Assembly (NCBI RefSeq): GCF_042665255.1
Contig: NZ_JBHTCD010000019.1
Length of the DNA stretch: 64,000 nt
Origin: Insolitispirillum peregrinum
GTDB taxonomy: Bacteria; Pseudomonadota; Alphaproteobacteria; Rhodospirillales; Rhodospirillaceae
Direction: 5' to 3' (one strand)
The position numbers and the translations under genes are program-made. Positions 41,822 to 51,749 of this stretch are shown here, in pieces (position 1 is the stretch's first letter; the number at the start of each line of letters is the position of its first letter). The notes beneath the pieces are model-generated. The model had not been told where the DNA came from, did no database searches, and was given only the letters and a program-made list of their open reading frames with translations.

Positions 41822-43201
41822 TCAGCGCCGCTTCTTCCCCTTTTCCTTTTTGCGCGGAGCCGGGGCCGGTACGGTGGCAGCGGGTGGCGTGTCGTCCCAA
41901 TAGTGCAGGGCCGCACCATACAGCTCGGCCAGATCGGCGCGGGTGACCTTGACCGGGGACAGGGTCAGCAGGCGTTGCTGTTGCCAGCAGCCCTCCACCA
42001 GCGCCGGAATGTCGCCGTGGTCATAGCCCAGAGCCGACAGGCCGTTGGGGATGCCGGTGGCGCGCATCATCTCCTCCAGCCGCAGGGCGAGGTATTCCCC
42101 GGCATCGTCAAGGGCGTCTTCGTCGAACTCGACATCGGCCCCCAATGCCTGCGCCGCCCGCAAGTGGCGCATCGGGTCGCTGGCGGCGGTGAAGCGGAAT
42201 ACCGCCGGGGCGTTGATCACCACCGACAGGCCGTGCGGGATCATCGCTTTTTCGTCCTGATAGCCGGGGGCATGGTGGTCATGCTTCAGTCCGGCGACCG
42301 AATAGCTCATCGCGTGTGGCAGGTGGACACCGGCGTTGCCAAAGGCCAGACCGGCCAGGGTGGCGGCGAAACACAGCCAGTCGCGGGCCTCGGTGTCGGC
42401 GGGGTCGTGGACGGCGCGTTCCAGATACTGGCCTCCCAGAACGATCGCACGCAGGGCACCGCCGTCGCTCCACGGGTTGGCACCCTGATAGGGCGGGCGC
42501 AGGGCCGGGCTGTCAGGCAGCGGACGGCTGGTGAACGGGCGGGCGGTATAGCTTTCCAGCGCATGGGTCAGCACGTCAAAGCCGGTGCAGGCCACCACGC
42601 CTGCCGGGGCGCTGTAGGTGGCGGTCGGGTCAACGATGGCCTTGGTTGGGCGCAACAGCCTGGAGGATATGCCGGTTTTGACGCGGGCACCGACCAGATC
42701 AAAGATGGCGACGGCGGTCGTTTCACTGCCGGTACCGGCGGTGGTCGGGCAGGCGAGGTGCGGCTTCAGCGGGCCGGGAATGGCTTTGCCGCCGCCGATG
42801 GGGGGATTGACGTAATCCAGAAAATCGCCGGTCGGGTGGGTGGCATAGAGATTGGCTGCCTTGGCGGTGTCGATGACAGACCCACCTCCGATAGAAACAT
42901 AGCCATCCGGATTGGCCTCTTTCGCGGCGGCAGCGGCAGTTTTGAAAGAGTCGTCAGTTGGCTCTAACTGGGTGATTTCATGGATCACCACATCGCAGCC
43001 TGCCGCCTGCAGGGATGCCAGCGCGGTCTGCACCGGTGGCAGGGAGCGCAGGCGGCGGTCAGTGACCAGAAAAATCCGCCGCAATCCAAGGGCGATAGCC
43101 TCAAACCCCAGTTCCGACAAGGCTCCGTGGCCATACTTCAGGGCAACGGGGTCGATGGTGAACACGCGATCACAAGCGGGGGAATCCGAAGGGGAAGACA
43201 T
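41822..43201 (-). CDS. Hydroxyacid-oxoacid transhydrogenase (ADHFE1-type, iron alcohol dehydrogenase fold)
   Basis: A 459-residue group III alcohol dehydrogenase most like eukaryotic ADHFE1, which couples oxidation of 4-hydroxybutyrate to reduction of 2-oxoglutarate. Supporting motifs are GGGSVIDTAKAANLY, FLDYVNPPIG, CPTTAGTGSETT, GFDVLTHALESYTA, and the metal-ligand His region GNAGVHLPHAMSYSVAG...HGLSVV. The KKEKGKKRR tail is unusual. AGGAGA lies six bases before ATG 43201. The exact substrate remains inferred from family resemblance. Confidence 0.85.
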   Translation of the reverse strand: MSSPSDSPACDRVFTIDPVALKYGHGALSELGFEAIALGLRRIFLVTDRRLRSLPPVQTALASLQAAGCDVVIHEITQLEPTDDSFKTAAAAAKEANPDGYVSIGGGSVIDTAKAANLYATHPTGDFLDYVNPPIGGGKAIPGPLKPHLACPTTAGTGSETTAVAIFDLVGARVKTGISSRLLRPTKAIVDPTATYSAPAGVVACTGFDVLTHALESYTARPFTSRPLPDSPALRPPYQGANPWSDGGALRAIVLGGQYLERAVHDPADTEARDWLCFAATLAGLAFGNAGVHLPHAMSYSVAGLKHDHHAPGYQDEKAMIPHGLSVVINAPAVFRFTAASDPMRHLRAAQALGADVEFDEDALDDAGEYLALRLEEMMRATGIPNGLSALGYDHGDIPALVEGCWQQQRLLTLSPVKVTRADLAELYGAALHYWDDTPPAATVPAPAPRKKEKGKKRR

Positions 43202-43649
43202 GGGGTTCTCCTGAGAGGGGGCCGGGAAGCGGGGGAAAAAGACGGATATAAAATGACTCAGTTTGGCGCTGATAGTGTTTGATCGGGATCGCCTGTGCAG
43301 CAAATTTGGTGCACTGCAAGAGGCCGGGAGCGGTTTTACAGAAGGAACGTCCCACCCGAAGGGATGGGGAAACGGGGGGCGAAGGGCAGCAATGATGCCA
43401 CAGTCCTTTTGGGGCAACGTCACTTTTTGTCCCGTTCAATACTACAATAGTATTGCTGATTGGGTAGGCAGGGTAGGGTAATCTATCGTGTATCCCCCGG
43501 TGTCTGGTAATATTATTATGGAAATATCTAGGAAAAATGTAGTCCTACCCTTTGGGGGCACTTCACAAAGGGCAATCGCGCATGCATGGTGACGCCATGT
43601 GTTCGGCACCCCTGTCGGGGGTGTCAAAAGACAATAAAGGGGAAGCCCA
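43202..43649. other. Divergent intergenic region with small inverted repeat
   Basis: A 448-bp gap between the divergent alcohol-dehydrogenase-fold gene and pntAA. It contains AATACTA-CAA-TAGTATT (43438-43454), a 7-bp perfect inverted repeat that may be an operator for either gene. No gene is seen. Confidence 0.5.
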
Positions 43650-44831
43650 ATGAAAATCGCCATACCAAAGGAGCGGCGAGCTGGTGAACTGCGCGTTGCC
43701 GCAGTACCGGAAACGGTGAAAAAGCTGATCGCTCTTGGCTACGACGTGGTGGTGGAAACCGGGGCCGGTGACGGCTCGTCCATTCCTGATGCGCTGTATC
43801 AGGACATGGGGGCCACCATTGCTCCGGATGCGCAGACCGCTCTGGCCGACGCCGATATCGTGCTGAAGATCCAGCGCCCGCTGACCGCCGCCGAAGGCAC
43901 CGACGAAGTGGCCCTGCTGAAAAGCGGCGCGGTGCTGATTGCCCAGCTCAATGCGCTGAGCCAGGCCGACACCGTTGCCGCCCTGACCGGCGCGCAAAAG
44001 GTGACGTCGTTCGCCATGGAGCTGATGCCGCGCATCACCCGCGCCCAGTCGATGGACATCCTCAGCTCGCAGAACAATCTGGCGGGCTATCGGGCGGTGA
44101 TCGACGGTGCAGCCGAATTTGGCCGGGCTTTCCCGATGATGATGACTGCCGCCGGGACGGTTGCGCCCGCCCGCGTGCTGGTCTATGGCGCCGGGGTGGC
44201 TGGTCTGCAGGCGGTGGCGACGGCCAAGCGTCTGGGGGCGGTTGTTCATGGAACCGACGTTCGTCCGGCGACCCGCGAGCAGGTGGAATCCCTCGGTGGC
44301 AAGTTCATCGTCGTTGACGAGGCGATGGAAAAGGAAGCCGAGACCTCGGGCGGTTACGCCAAGGAAATGCCGCCTGAATACTTCGTGAAGCAAAAGCAGG
44401 TGGTTGGCGAGTTCCTGAAGAAGGCCGACATTGCCATCACCACCGCGCTGATCCCGGGCCGCAAGGCGCCGACCCTGATCACCGCCGAGCAGGTGGCCGC
44501 GATGAAGCCGGGTTCGGTGATCATCGATCTGGCCGCCGAACAGGGTGGCAACTGCGAACTGACCGAGCCGGGCAAGGTTGTCCTGAAGCACGGCGTCAAG
44601 ATTGTTGGTCACCTGAACGTGGCGAGCCGTCTGGCTGCTGATTCCAGTGCCCTGTTCGCGCGCAACCTGTACAATTTTGTTCAGCACCTGACTGACAAAA
44701 CGGCAAAGAGCCTGAAAATTGACTGGGAAGACGATTTGGTCAAGGGTACTTGCGTTACCCGTGATGGGGTTGTGGTCCACGCCCAGCTCGCAAAGCCCGC
44801 AGATGGCGCCGCTCCCGCTGCCGCCGGTTAA
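43650..44831 (+). CDS. pntAA: NAD(P) transhydrogenase subunit alpha part 1 (dI domain)
   Basis: Peripheral NAD(H)-binding subunit of proton-translocating transhydrogenase, which makes NADPH at the expense of the proton gradient. The 393-residue protein begins MKIAIPKERRAGELRVA and has the NAD-binding VLVYGAGVAGLQAVATAKRLGA and the RQD-loop region. It is split from the membrane part, as in Rhodospirillum. pntAB follows after 10 bp. Confidence 0.97.
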   Translation: MKIAIPKERRAGELRVAAVPETVKKLIALGYDVVVETGAGDGSSIPDALYQDMGATIAPDAQTALADADIVLKIQRPLTAAEGTDEVALLKSGAVLIAQLNALSQADTVAALTGAQKVTSFAMELMPRITRAQSMDILSSQNNLAGYRAVIDGAAEFGRAFPMMMTAAGTVAPARVLVYGAGVAGLQAVATAKRLGAVVHGTDVRPATREQVESLGGKFIVVDEAMEKEAETSGGYAKEMPPEYFVKQKQVVGEFLKKADIAITTALIPGRKAPTLITAEQVAAMKPGSVIIDLAAEQGGNCELTEPGKVVLKHGVKIVGHLNVASRLAADSSALFARNLYNFVQHLTDKTAKSLKIDWEDDLVKGTCVTRDGVVVHAQLAKPADGAAPAAAG

Positions 44832-44841
44832 GGAGGAGATG

Positions 44842-45264
44842 ATGGAAACTACCGTTGCTTTGGGGGCCAAGACCCTCGCGGAAAAGGCGGCGGACCTGGC
44901 GCAAAACGCCCAGCTCCTCGCTCAACAGGCTGCCGAGGCCGCTGCGGCTGCCACCGCCCATGGTGGTGCCGCTGCCGGTCCCAGCGAGTTCTGGTATCTG
45001 TTCACCGTGTTCGTGCTGGCCTGCTTCGTCGGCTTTTACGTGGTGTGGTCGGTGACCCCGGCCCTGCATTCGCCGCTGATGGGTGTGACCAACGCCATTT
45101 CTTCGGTGATCATCGTTGGTGCCCTGATTGCCGCCGGTCCGGCGGACTTTACCGGCTCCAAGGTTCTGGGGTTCTTCGCCGTCGTGCTGGCGGCGGTGAA
45201 CATCTTTGGGGGCTTTATCGTCACCCAGAGGATGCTCCAGATGTTCAAGAAGAAGACGAAGTAA
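44842..45264 (+). CDS. pntAB: NAD(P) transhydrogenase subunit alpha part 2
   Basis: A 140-residue membrane subunit with three to four transmembrane helices after an Ala-rich N-terminal extension (FWYLFTVFVLACFVGFYVVW; ISSVIIVGALIAAG; VLGFFAVVLAAVNIFGGF). It forms half of the proton channel (dII). AGGAGG at 44831-44836 is five bases before ATG 44842; the adjacent ATG at 44839 is too close to it. Confidence 0.95.
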   Translation: METTVALGAKTLAEKAADLAQNAQLLAQQAAEAAAAATAHGGAAAGPSEFWYLFTVFVLACFVGFYVVWSVTPALHSPLMGVTNAISSVIIVGALIAAGPADFTGSKVLGFFAVVLAAVNIFGGFIVTQRMLQMFKKKTK

Positions 45265-45276
45265 AGGGGCCGTCCG

Positions 45277-46671
45277 ATGACCATGACCGATTTGACGATG
45301 TTCTCGTACATCGTCGCTGCTGTCTTCTTTGTGCTGGCACTGCGCGGCCTGTCAAACCCTGAAACCGCCCGGACCGGGAATATTCTCGGGATGGTCGGGA
45401 TGGGGCTGGCGATCCTCACCACCCTGCTTTCTCCGGTGGTGCAGAGCTATGTGTTCATCATTCTCGCCATCGTGATCGGTGGCGCTATCGGCACCGTTGT
45501 CGCGCTGAAGGTGCAGATGACCGCCCTGCCGCAGCTGGTGGCCGCGTTCCACTCGCTGGTCGGTATGGCGGCGGTGCTGGTGGCTTCGGCGGCGCTGTTC
45601 GCCCCGGAAAGCTATGGCATCGGCACGCCGGGCCACATCCACGCCGGGTCGCTGATCGAAATGAGCCTGGGGACCGCCGTTGGTGCGATCACCTTCTCGG
45701 GGTCGGTGATTGCCTTTGGCAAGCTGCAGGGCCTGGTTTCCGGCAAGCCGCTGATGTTCAAGGGTCAGCACATGCTGAACCTGGCGCTGGGCGTCCTGCT
45801 GGTGGTGCTGTTGGCGGTGTTTGCCGCCACCGAAAGCTACACCGCGTTCTTCCTGCTGCTGGCGCTGTCGTTTGCGCTGGGCTTCCTGCTGATCCTGCCG
45901 ATCGGTGGCGCGGACATGCCGGTGGTGATCTCGATGCTCAACTCCTATTCGGGTTGGGCGGCATGCGGGATCGGCTTTACGCTGCATAACGCCCTGCTGA
46001 TCGTGGCCGGTGCGCTGGTCGGTTCGTCGGGTGCCATCCTTAGCTACATCATGTGCAAGGGGATGAACCGCTCGATTTTCAACGTGATCCTCGGCGGCTT
46101 TGGTACCGACGGTTCGGCAGCCTCTGCCGGTGGTCCGGCTGGCGACCGCGCAGTGAAGGCCGGTTCGGCTGACGATGCGGCCTTCATCATGAAGAACGCC
46201 TCGAAGGTGATCATCGTTCCGGGCTATGGCATGGCGGTGGCGCAGGCCCAGCATGCCCTGCGCGAAATGGCCGACACCCTGAAGGCCGAAGGCGTGGAAG
46301 TGAAGTACGCCATTCACCCGGTGGCCGGTCGTATGCCGGGTCACATGAACGTGCTGCTGGCCGAAGCCAACGTCCCCTATGACGAGGTCTTTGAACTGGA
46401 AGAAATCAACAACGACTTCCAGACCGCTGACGTGGTGTATGTGATCGGGGCCAACGACGTGACCAACCCGGCGGCCAAGACCGATCCGGCCAGCCCGATC
46501 TATGGCATGCCGATCCTCGATGTCGAGCGGGCCAAGACCGTGCTGTTCGTCAAGCGTTCGATGGCGTCCGGCTATGCCGGGGTGGAAAACGAGCTGTTCT
46601 TCCGCGACAACACCATGATGCTGTTTGGCGATGCCAAAAAGATGACCGAAGAAATCGTCCAGTCCCTGTAA
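45277..46671 (+). CDS. pntB: NAD(P) transhydrogenase subunit beta
   Basis: A 464-residue subunit with the remaining transmembrane helices (residues 5-260) and a C-terminal NADP(H)-binding dIII domain (KVIIVPGYGMAVAQAQHAL, VAGRMPGHMNVLLAEA, GANDVTNPAA). It completes the operon pntAA-AB-B. In diazotrophs this enzyme can supply NADPH for nitrogen assimilation. A terminator follows. Confidence 0.98.
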   Translation: MTMTDLTMFSYIVAAVFFVLALRGLSNPETARTGNILGMVGMGLAILTTLLSPVVQSYVFIILAIVIGGAIGTVVALKVQMTALPQLVAAFHSLVGMAAVLVASAALFAPESYGIGTPGHIHAGSLIEMSLGTAVGAITFSGSVIAFGKLQGLVSGKPLMFKGQHMLNLALGVLLVVLLAVFAATESYTAFFLLLALSFALGFLLILPIGGADMPVVISMLNSYSGWAACGIGFTLHNALLIVAGALVGSSGAILSYIMCKGMNRSIFNVILGGFGTDGSAASAGGPAGDRAVKAGSADDAAFIMKNASKVIIVPGYGMAVAQAQHALREMADTLKAEGVEVKYAIHPVAGRMPGHMNVLLAEANVPYDEVFELEEINNDFQTADVVYVIGANDVTNPAAKTDPASPIYGMPILDVERAKTVLFVKRSMASGYAGVENELFFRDNTMMLFGDAKKMTEEIVQSL

Positions 46672-46698
46672 CGGTCTGTTATTCAACGGTTTTCTGTG

Positions 46699-46739
46699 AA
46701 AAAGGGGAGGGTCCGGAAACGGGCCTTCCTCCTTTTTTT
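46699..46739 (+). terminator. Intrinsic terminator of pntAA-AB-B
   Basis: AAAAAGGGGAGG with inner GTCCG-GAAA-CGGGC and CCTCCTTTTTTT: a stable hairpin with a T7 tail 28 bp after pntB. Confidence 0.9.
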
Positions 46740-46777
46740 GGCTGTACCGGATATTTAGCGAATTAAAAATGTAGTTA

Positions 46778-46814
46778 AAAACATAAAACAGCAAAATTAA
46801 GTGTTTTATGTTTT
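46778..46814. promoter_or_regulatory. 13-bp inverted repeat, likely operator of the sulfite-reduction operon
   Basis: AAAACATAAAACA (46778-46790) and TGTTTTATGTTTT (46802-46814) are perfectly complementary around an 11-nt A/T-rich centre. The right arm overlaps the first two bases of the TTGACA box at 46813. Binding of a regulator here would block RNA polymerase. Which regulator is unknown. Confidence 0.65.
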
Positions 46815-46841
46815 GACAGCGCCGATGCAAATGTGTACAAC
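46813..46841 (+). promoter_or_regulatory. Sigma-70 promoter of the sulfite-reduction operon
   Basis: TTGACA (46813-46818), 17-bp spacer, TACAAC (46836-46841, four of six to TATAAT). It lies about 280 bp before the first gene, so the leader is long; 46842-47119 holds no supported gene. Confidence 0.65.
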
Positions 46842-47119
46842 GATCCTGTTCCTGATCGGGAACGCTCGGTTGGCACGGAGCATGGCGATGAACAGCGTCT
46901 TCCTCATTCACACCCCCTCTCAACGGCTGTCAGGGCCGGTGGCTGGTCTGTGCATGGCGCCTGCCCGGTCGTTCTGTCGAATGTGTGTGACTGTCTGATC
47001 TTCCATTGCATGACAGGCCCCCGCAGGGCGGGGGCGATGGTTGAACAAGGCTCTTCGCCAACAGGAACCGGCGGAGGGTGGTGCTGGAGCAAGGCTCGCA
47101 CCGGACAGGAGACACCGAT

Positions 47120-48214
47120 ATGGACCAGCTTCCCATTTTCCTCACCATCAGTGGGCATCCGGCGTTGATCGTCGGCGGTACTCCGGCAGCGGCGGCAAAG
47201 GTCCGGCTGGTGCTGAAGGCTGGTGCGGTGCCGCGTCTGGTCGCCCGCCGCCCGTCCGACGAACTGCGGGCGCTGGCGGCTGACGCCGGTCTGACCATTG
47301 CCGAGCGCCCGGTGCAGGACAGTGATTTTGACGGCGTGCGACTGGTGTATGTCGCCACCCGTGACGAAGCCGAAGACGTGCGGGTGGCCGCTGCGGCCTG
47401 GACCCGCGATGTGCCGGTGAACGTGGTCGACCGCCCCGAACTGTCAACCTTTACCACCCCGGCGGTGGTTGACCGGGCGCCGATCGTGGTGGCGGTCAGC
47501 ACTGGCGGCGCTGCTCCGGTGCTGGCGCGGCGGGTGCGGGCGGCGATTGATCGCCTGCTGCCGGCCCGTCTGGGCGATCTGGCCCGTCTGGTGGACAGCT
47601 TCCGTCCGTCGGTGAAGGCGATCCTGCCCGAAATCACCGCCCGTCGCCGCTTCTGGGATGCCTTCTTTGACGGCCCGGCGGCGCGCGCGGCGCTGGAGGG
47701 CGACGAGGCCACCGCCCGCAGTGAGGCCCTGAAGACCCTCAACGACCTGCCCAACCAGCAGGACGCCGCCCGCCGTGGCAGTGTGTCGGTGGTGGCCGTC
47801 GGCCCCGGTGATCCGGACCTGCTGACGCTGAAGGCCCATCGCCTGCTGCTGGAAGCCGACATCCTGATCCATGACGCCGACGTCAGCCATGACATTCTGG
47901 AACTGGCCCGCCGCGATGCCAGCCGCATCAACAGCCGGGGCCGGTCTGATCTGGTGCGGCTGTCGCGCCGGTCGGCGGAGCAGGGCAAGACCGTTGTCCG
48001 TCTGGTCAGCGGCGCCGTCCCGCCTGCTGCCGAAATCGATGCCCTGCGCGATGCCGATGTGGCGCTGGTGGTGGTGCCGGGGGTTGCAGGAACGGCGACA
48101 ATCGACGATACCTCTGCCCGCCCGCTGCCTGGCGCGGCTGTTCTTCCCCGCTCGACGACCCCGGCCAGCCTGCTCGAGATGGCTTTCCCGGTTCCGTTCG
48201 CGGCCCACCACTGA
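47120..48214 (+). CDS. cysG: Siroheme synthase-like protein (CysG) with degenerate methyltransferase domain
   Basis: A 364-residue protein. The N-terminal half (LPIFLTISGHPALIVGGTPAAAAKVRLVLKAG; NVVDRPELSTFTTPAVVDRAPIVVAVSTGGAAPVLAR) is a precorrin-2 dehydrogenase / sirohydrochlorin ferrochelatase. The C-terminal half begins like a uroporphyrinogen-III methyltransferase (VVAVGPGDPDLLTLKAHRLL) but is only about 145 residues. It has RLVSGAVP where active enzymes have RLKGGDP and lacks the later SAM-binding part, so it is probably inactive in methylation. AGGAG precedes ATG 47120. It is first in the operon making siroheme for CysI. Confidence 0.88.
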   Translation: MDQLPIFLTISGHPALIVGGTPAAAAKVRLVLKAGAVPRLVARRPSDELRALAADAGLTIAERPVQDSDFDGVRLVYVATRDEAEDVRVAAAAWTRDVPVNVVDRPELSTFTTPAVVDRAPIVVAVSTGGAAPVLARRVRAAIDRLLPARLGDLARLVDSFRPSVKAILPEITARRRFWDAFFDGPAARAALEGDEATARSEALKTLNDLPNQQDAARRGSVSVVAVGPGDPDLLTLKAHRLLLEADILIHDADVSHDILELARRDASRINSRGRSDLVRLSRRSAEQGKTVVRLVSGAVPPAAEIDALRDADVALVVVPGVAGTATIDDTSARPLPGAAVLPRSTTPASLLEMAFPVPFAAHH

Positions 48215-48234
48215 CCCCAGCCGAGGGATATGGA

Positions 48235-48507
48235 ATGAGTAAGACGTTTGTGACTGCCAACCGGCTGACGGATGGCCTGGTGGTGTTCCGCACCGCTGAT
48301 GGTGCGTGGAGCACCGCCTATGCCGATGCGGCGCTGTACGATGATTCGGCTGCCGAAGTTGCCGCAGCCAGCAGCGAAGCCACGGTGGTGGTCGGGGTCT
48401 ATGCCGTCGAGGTCGAGCAGGCCGAAGACGGTCGTTGGCAGCCGCTGACCACCCGCGAGCGGATCCGCGTTCTGGGTCCGAGCATTGCCTATCAACGGAG
48501 CGCCTGA
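48235..48507 (+). CDS. DUF2849-domain protein
   Basis: A 90-residue protein of the DUF2849 family, which is regularly found immediately before alphaproteobacterial cysI. It shows TANRLTDGLVVFRTADGAWS and a C-terminal RERIRVLGPSIAYQ. Its role is unknown; linkage suggests assembly or regulation of sulfite reductase. cysI starts 2 bp after its stop. Confidence 0.9.
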   Translation: MSKTFVTANRLTDGLVVFRTADGAWSTAYADAALYDDSAAEVAAASSEATVVVGVYAVEVEQAEDGRWQPLTTRERIRVLGPSIAYQRSA

Positions 48508-48509
48508 GT

Positions 48510-50154
<1,645 letters not shown>

Positions 50155-50168
<14 letters not shown>

Positions 50169-50700
50169 AAAGACTGCCGAGGGCGTCGAGCTGATCCCGA
50201 CCGGGTGGACCCGTCTGGCCGAGGGTGACGCCCTGCCGGAGACCGGCGCGGTGCTGGTGTCGTTGTCTCTGTGGCTGGAACAGCGCGATACCCTGCGCCA
50301 GCGGGCCGAGCCGGTTGGTGTGTGGCTGGCCTCGAACACCGACACCGCGTTTGCGGCGTGGGGTGAGGCTCTGGCCGGTGACCTGCTGGGGCTGCCGGTG
50401 GTGGCGATTGACTTCCCGGTGTTCGGTGACGGTCGCGGCTATTCGATTGCGGCCCTGCTGCGCCAGCGTCATGGCTATCGCGGCGAGCTGCGGGCGATCG
50501 GCAACGTGCTGGTCGATCAGGTGTCGGCGATGGCGCGGGTGGGCTTTGATGGCTTCGAGGTGGCCGAAGGCACCCGCCTCGAGCTGCTGGAACAGGCGTG
50601 GAGCCGGTTCCCGGCGGTCTATCAGACCGCAACCGATGGTCGGGAAACCATATGGCAACGGCGGGCCGCTTTCGCCGCCGCGAAAGGAACAGGTGCGTAA
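50155..50700 (+). CDS. DUF934 family protein (sulfur assimilation-linked)
   Basis: A 181-residue protein of the DUF934 family, almost always encoded between cysI and cysH in proteobacteria. It shows VVAIDFPVFGDGRGYSIAALLR, the family hallmark. Biochemical function is unknown; it may help electron transfer or assembly of sulfite reductase. Its stop TAA overlaps the cysH ATG (TAATG). Confidence 0.93.
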
Positions 50701-51470
50701 TGGGGGCTCAGGCCGTGGTGGAACAACCAAAAGTCGTTGAAGACATTGATGCCCTGGTCGAAGACCTGCTGCAACGCTGGTCCGATGCCTCGGCCGAGCA
50801 GATTGTTGCCGACCTGTTGACCCGCGTGATGCCCAACGGGCGGGCGGCGCTGGTGTCGTCCTTTGGCACCGAAGCAGCGATCCTGCTGCACATGGTGGCG
50901 CAGGTCGATCCCTCGACGCCGATCCTGTTCATTGATACCGGCAAGCTGTTCGGCGAAACCCTGCGGTACCGCAACAAGCTGGTCAAGCAATTGGGCCTGA
51001 CCGGGGTGCAGACCCTGACCCCGGCACCGCTGATTGCCAAGGAAGACGAAGACGGCCTGCTGTTCCAGCGTGATGCCGATCGTTGCTGCTTCCTGCGCAA
51101 GGTGGTGCCGCTGAACCGGGCGCTGACCGGCTTTGATGCCTGGATCAATGGCCGCAAGGGCCACCACGGCGGGGCACGCTCGGCGCTGCCGGTGGCGGAA
51201 ACCGACGGCCAGCGCCTGAAGGTGACACCGCTGGCCCGCTGGACCTCGGAAGACGTGGCGGCCTACTTCGTCGCCCACAACCTGCCGCCGCACCCACTGG
51301 AAGAAGACGGCTATCTGTCGGTGGGCTGCTATACCTGCACCCAGCGGGCCTCGGGCGGTGACGTTCGTTCCGGCCGCTGGGCCGGGCAGGGCAAGACCGA
51401 ATGCGGCATCCATACCATGGCCGCAGACGACGCCGAAAACTTTGCCGATGCCTGGGAGCCGAAGGCCTGA
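50700..51470 (+). CDS. cysH: Phosphoadenylyl/adenylyl-sulfate reductase
   Basis: Reduces activated sulfate (APS or PAPS) to sulfite with thioredoxin. The 256-residue protein has FGTEAAILLHM, DTGKLFGET, and the cysteine pairs CC (DRCCFLRK) and CxxC (GCYTCTQ) plus the terminal ECGIH catalytic Cys. The CC...CxxC set is that of the [4Fe-4S] assimilatory APS reductase group, so APS is the likelier substrate. It is the last gene before a terminator. The cysDN genes are not in the window. Confidence 0.95.
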   Translation: MGAQAVVEQPKVVEDIDALVEDLLQRWSDASAEQIVADLLTRVMPNGRAALVSSFGTEAAILLHMVAQVDPSTPILFIDTGKLFGETLRYRNKLVKQLGLTGVQTLTPAPLIAKEDEDGLLFQRDADRCCFLRKVVPLNRALTGFDAWINGRKGHHGGARSALPVAETDGQRLKVTPLARWTSEDVAAYFVAHNLPPHPLEEDGYLSVGCYTCTQRASGGDVRSGRWAGQGKTECGIHTMAADDAENFADAWEPKA

Positions 51471-51495
51471 GGGCTTGACGGCACACGCACAGTAG

Positions 51496-51541
51496 CACGG
51501 GCTGCGACGGGGGGTTCCTGTCGCAGCCCGTGGGCGTTTTG
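51496..51541 (+). terminator. Terminator of the sulfite-reduction operon
   Basis: A 13-bp perfect stem (51496-51508 with 51520-51532), then GGCGTTTT. It lies 25 bp after cysH. Confidence 0.88.
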
Positions 51542-51599
51542 TCTTGTTGTGAAGACCGGAAAAAGCTGATACCTCAGGCGCTCCCCTTTCAAAGGTTAG

Positions 51600-51705
51600 A
51601 GCAGCGAGTTCCCCGAACCCATTTTATTGATACTCAAAAAAGAAATGGGGGTTTGGGGGCATAGACCCCCAAGCGGTTCAGGCGGCAGCCTGCTCTTGTT
51701 CCGCG
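51600..51705 (-). repeat. REP-like repeat, copy 7 (variant arm)
   Basis: GAGCAGCGAG, CCCATTTTATTGAT, AAAAAAGAAATGGGGG, GGGGGCATAGACCCCC hairpin, then CGGTTCAGGCGGCAGCCTGC. It carries the left-arm module seen in copies 2 and 4 but has lost the TGGAGC/GCTCCA palindrome. It is directly upstream of dusA. Confidence 0.75.
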
Positions 51706-51749
51706 ACTGTCGTGTCCTGTCAGGGATCATGACTCCAGGATCATATCGT

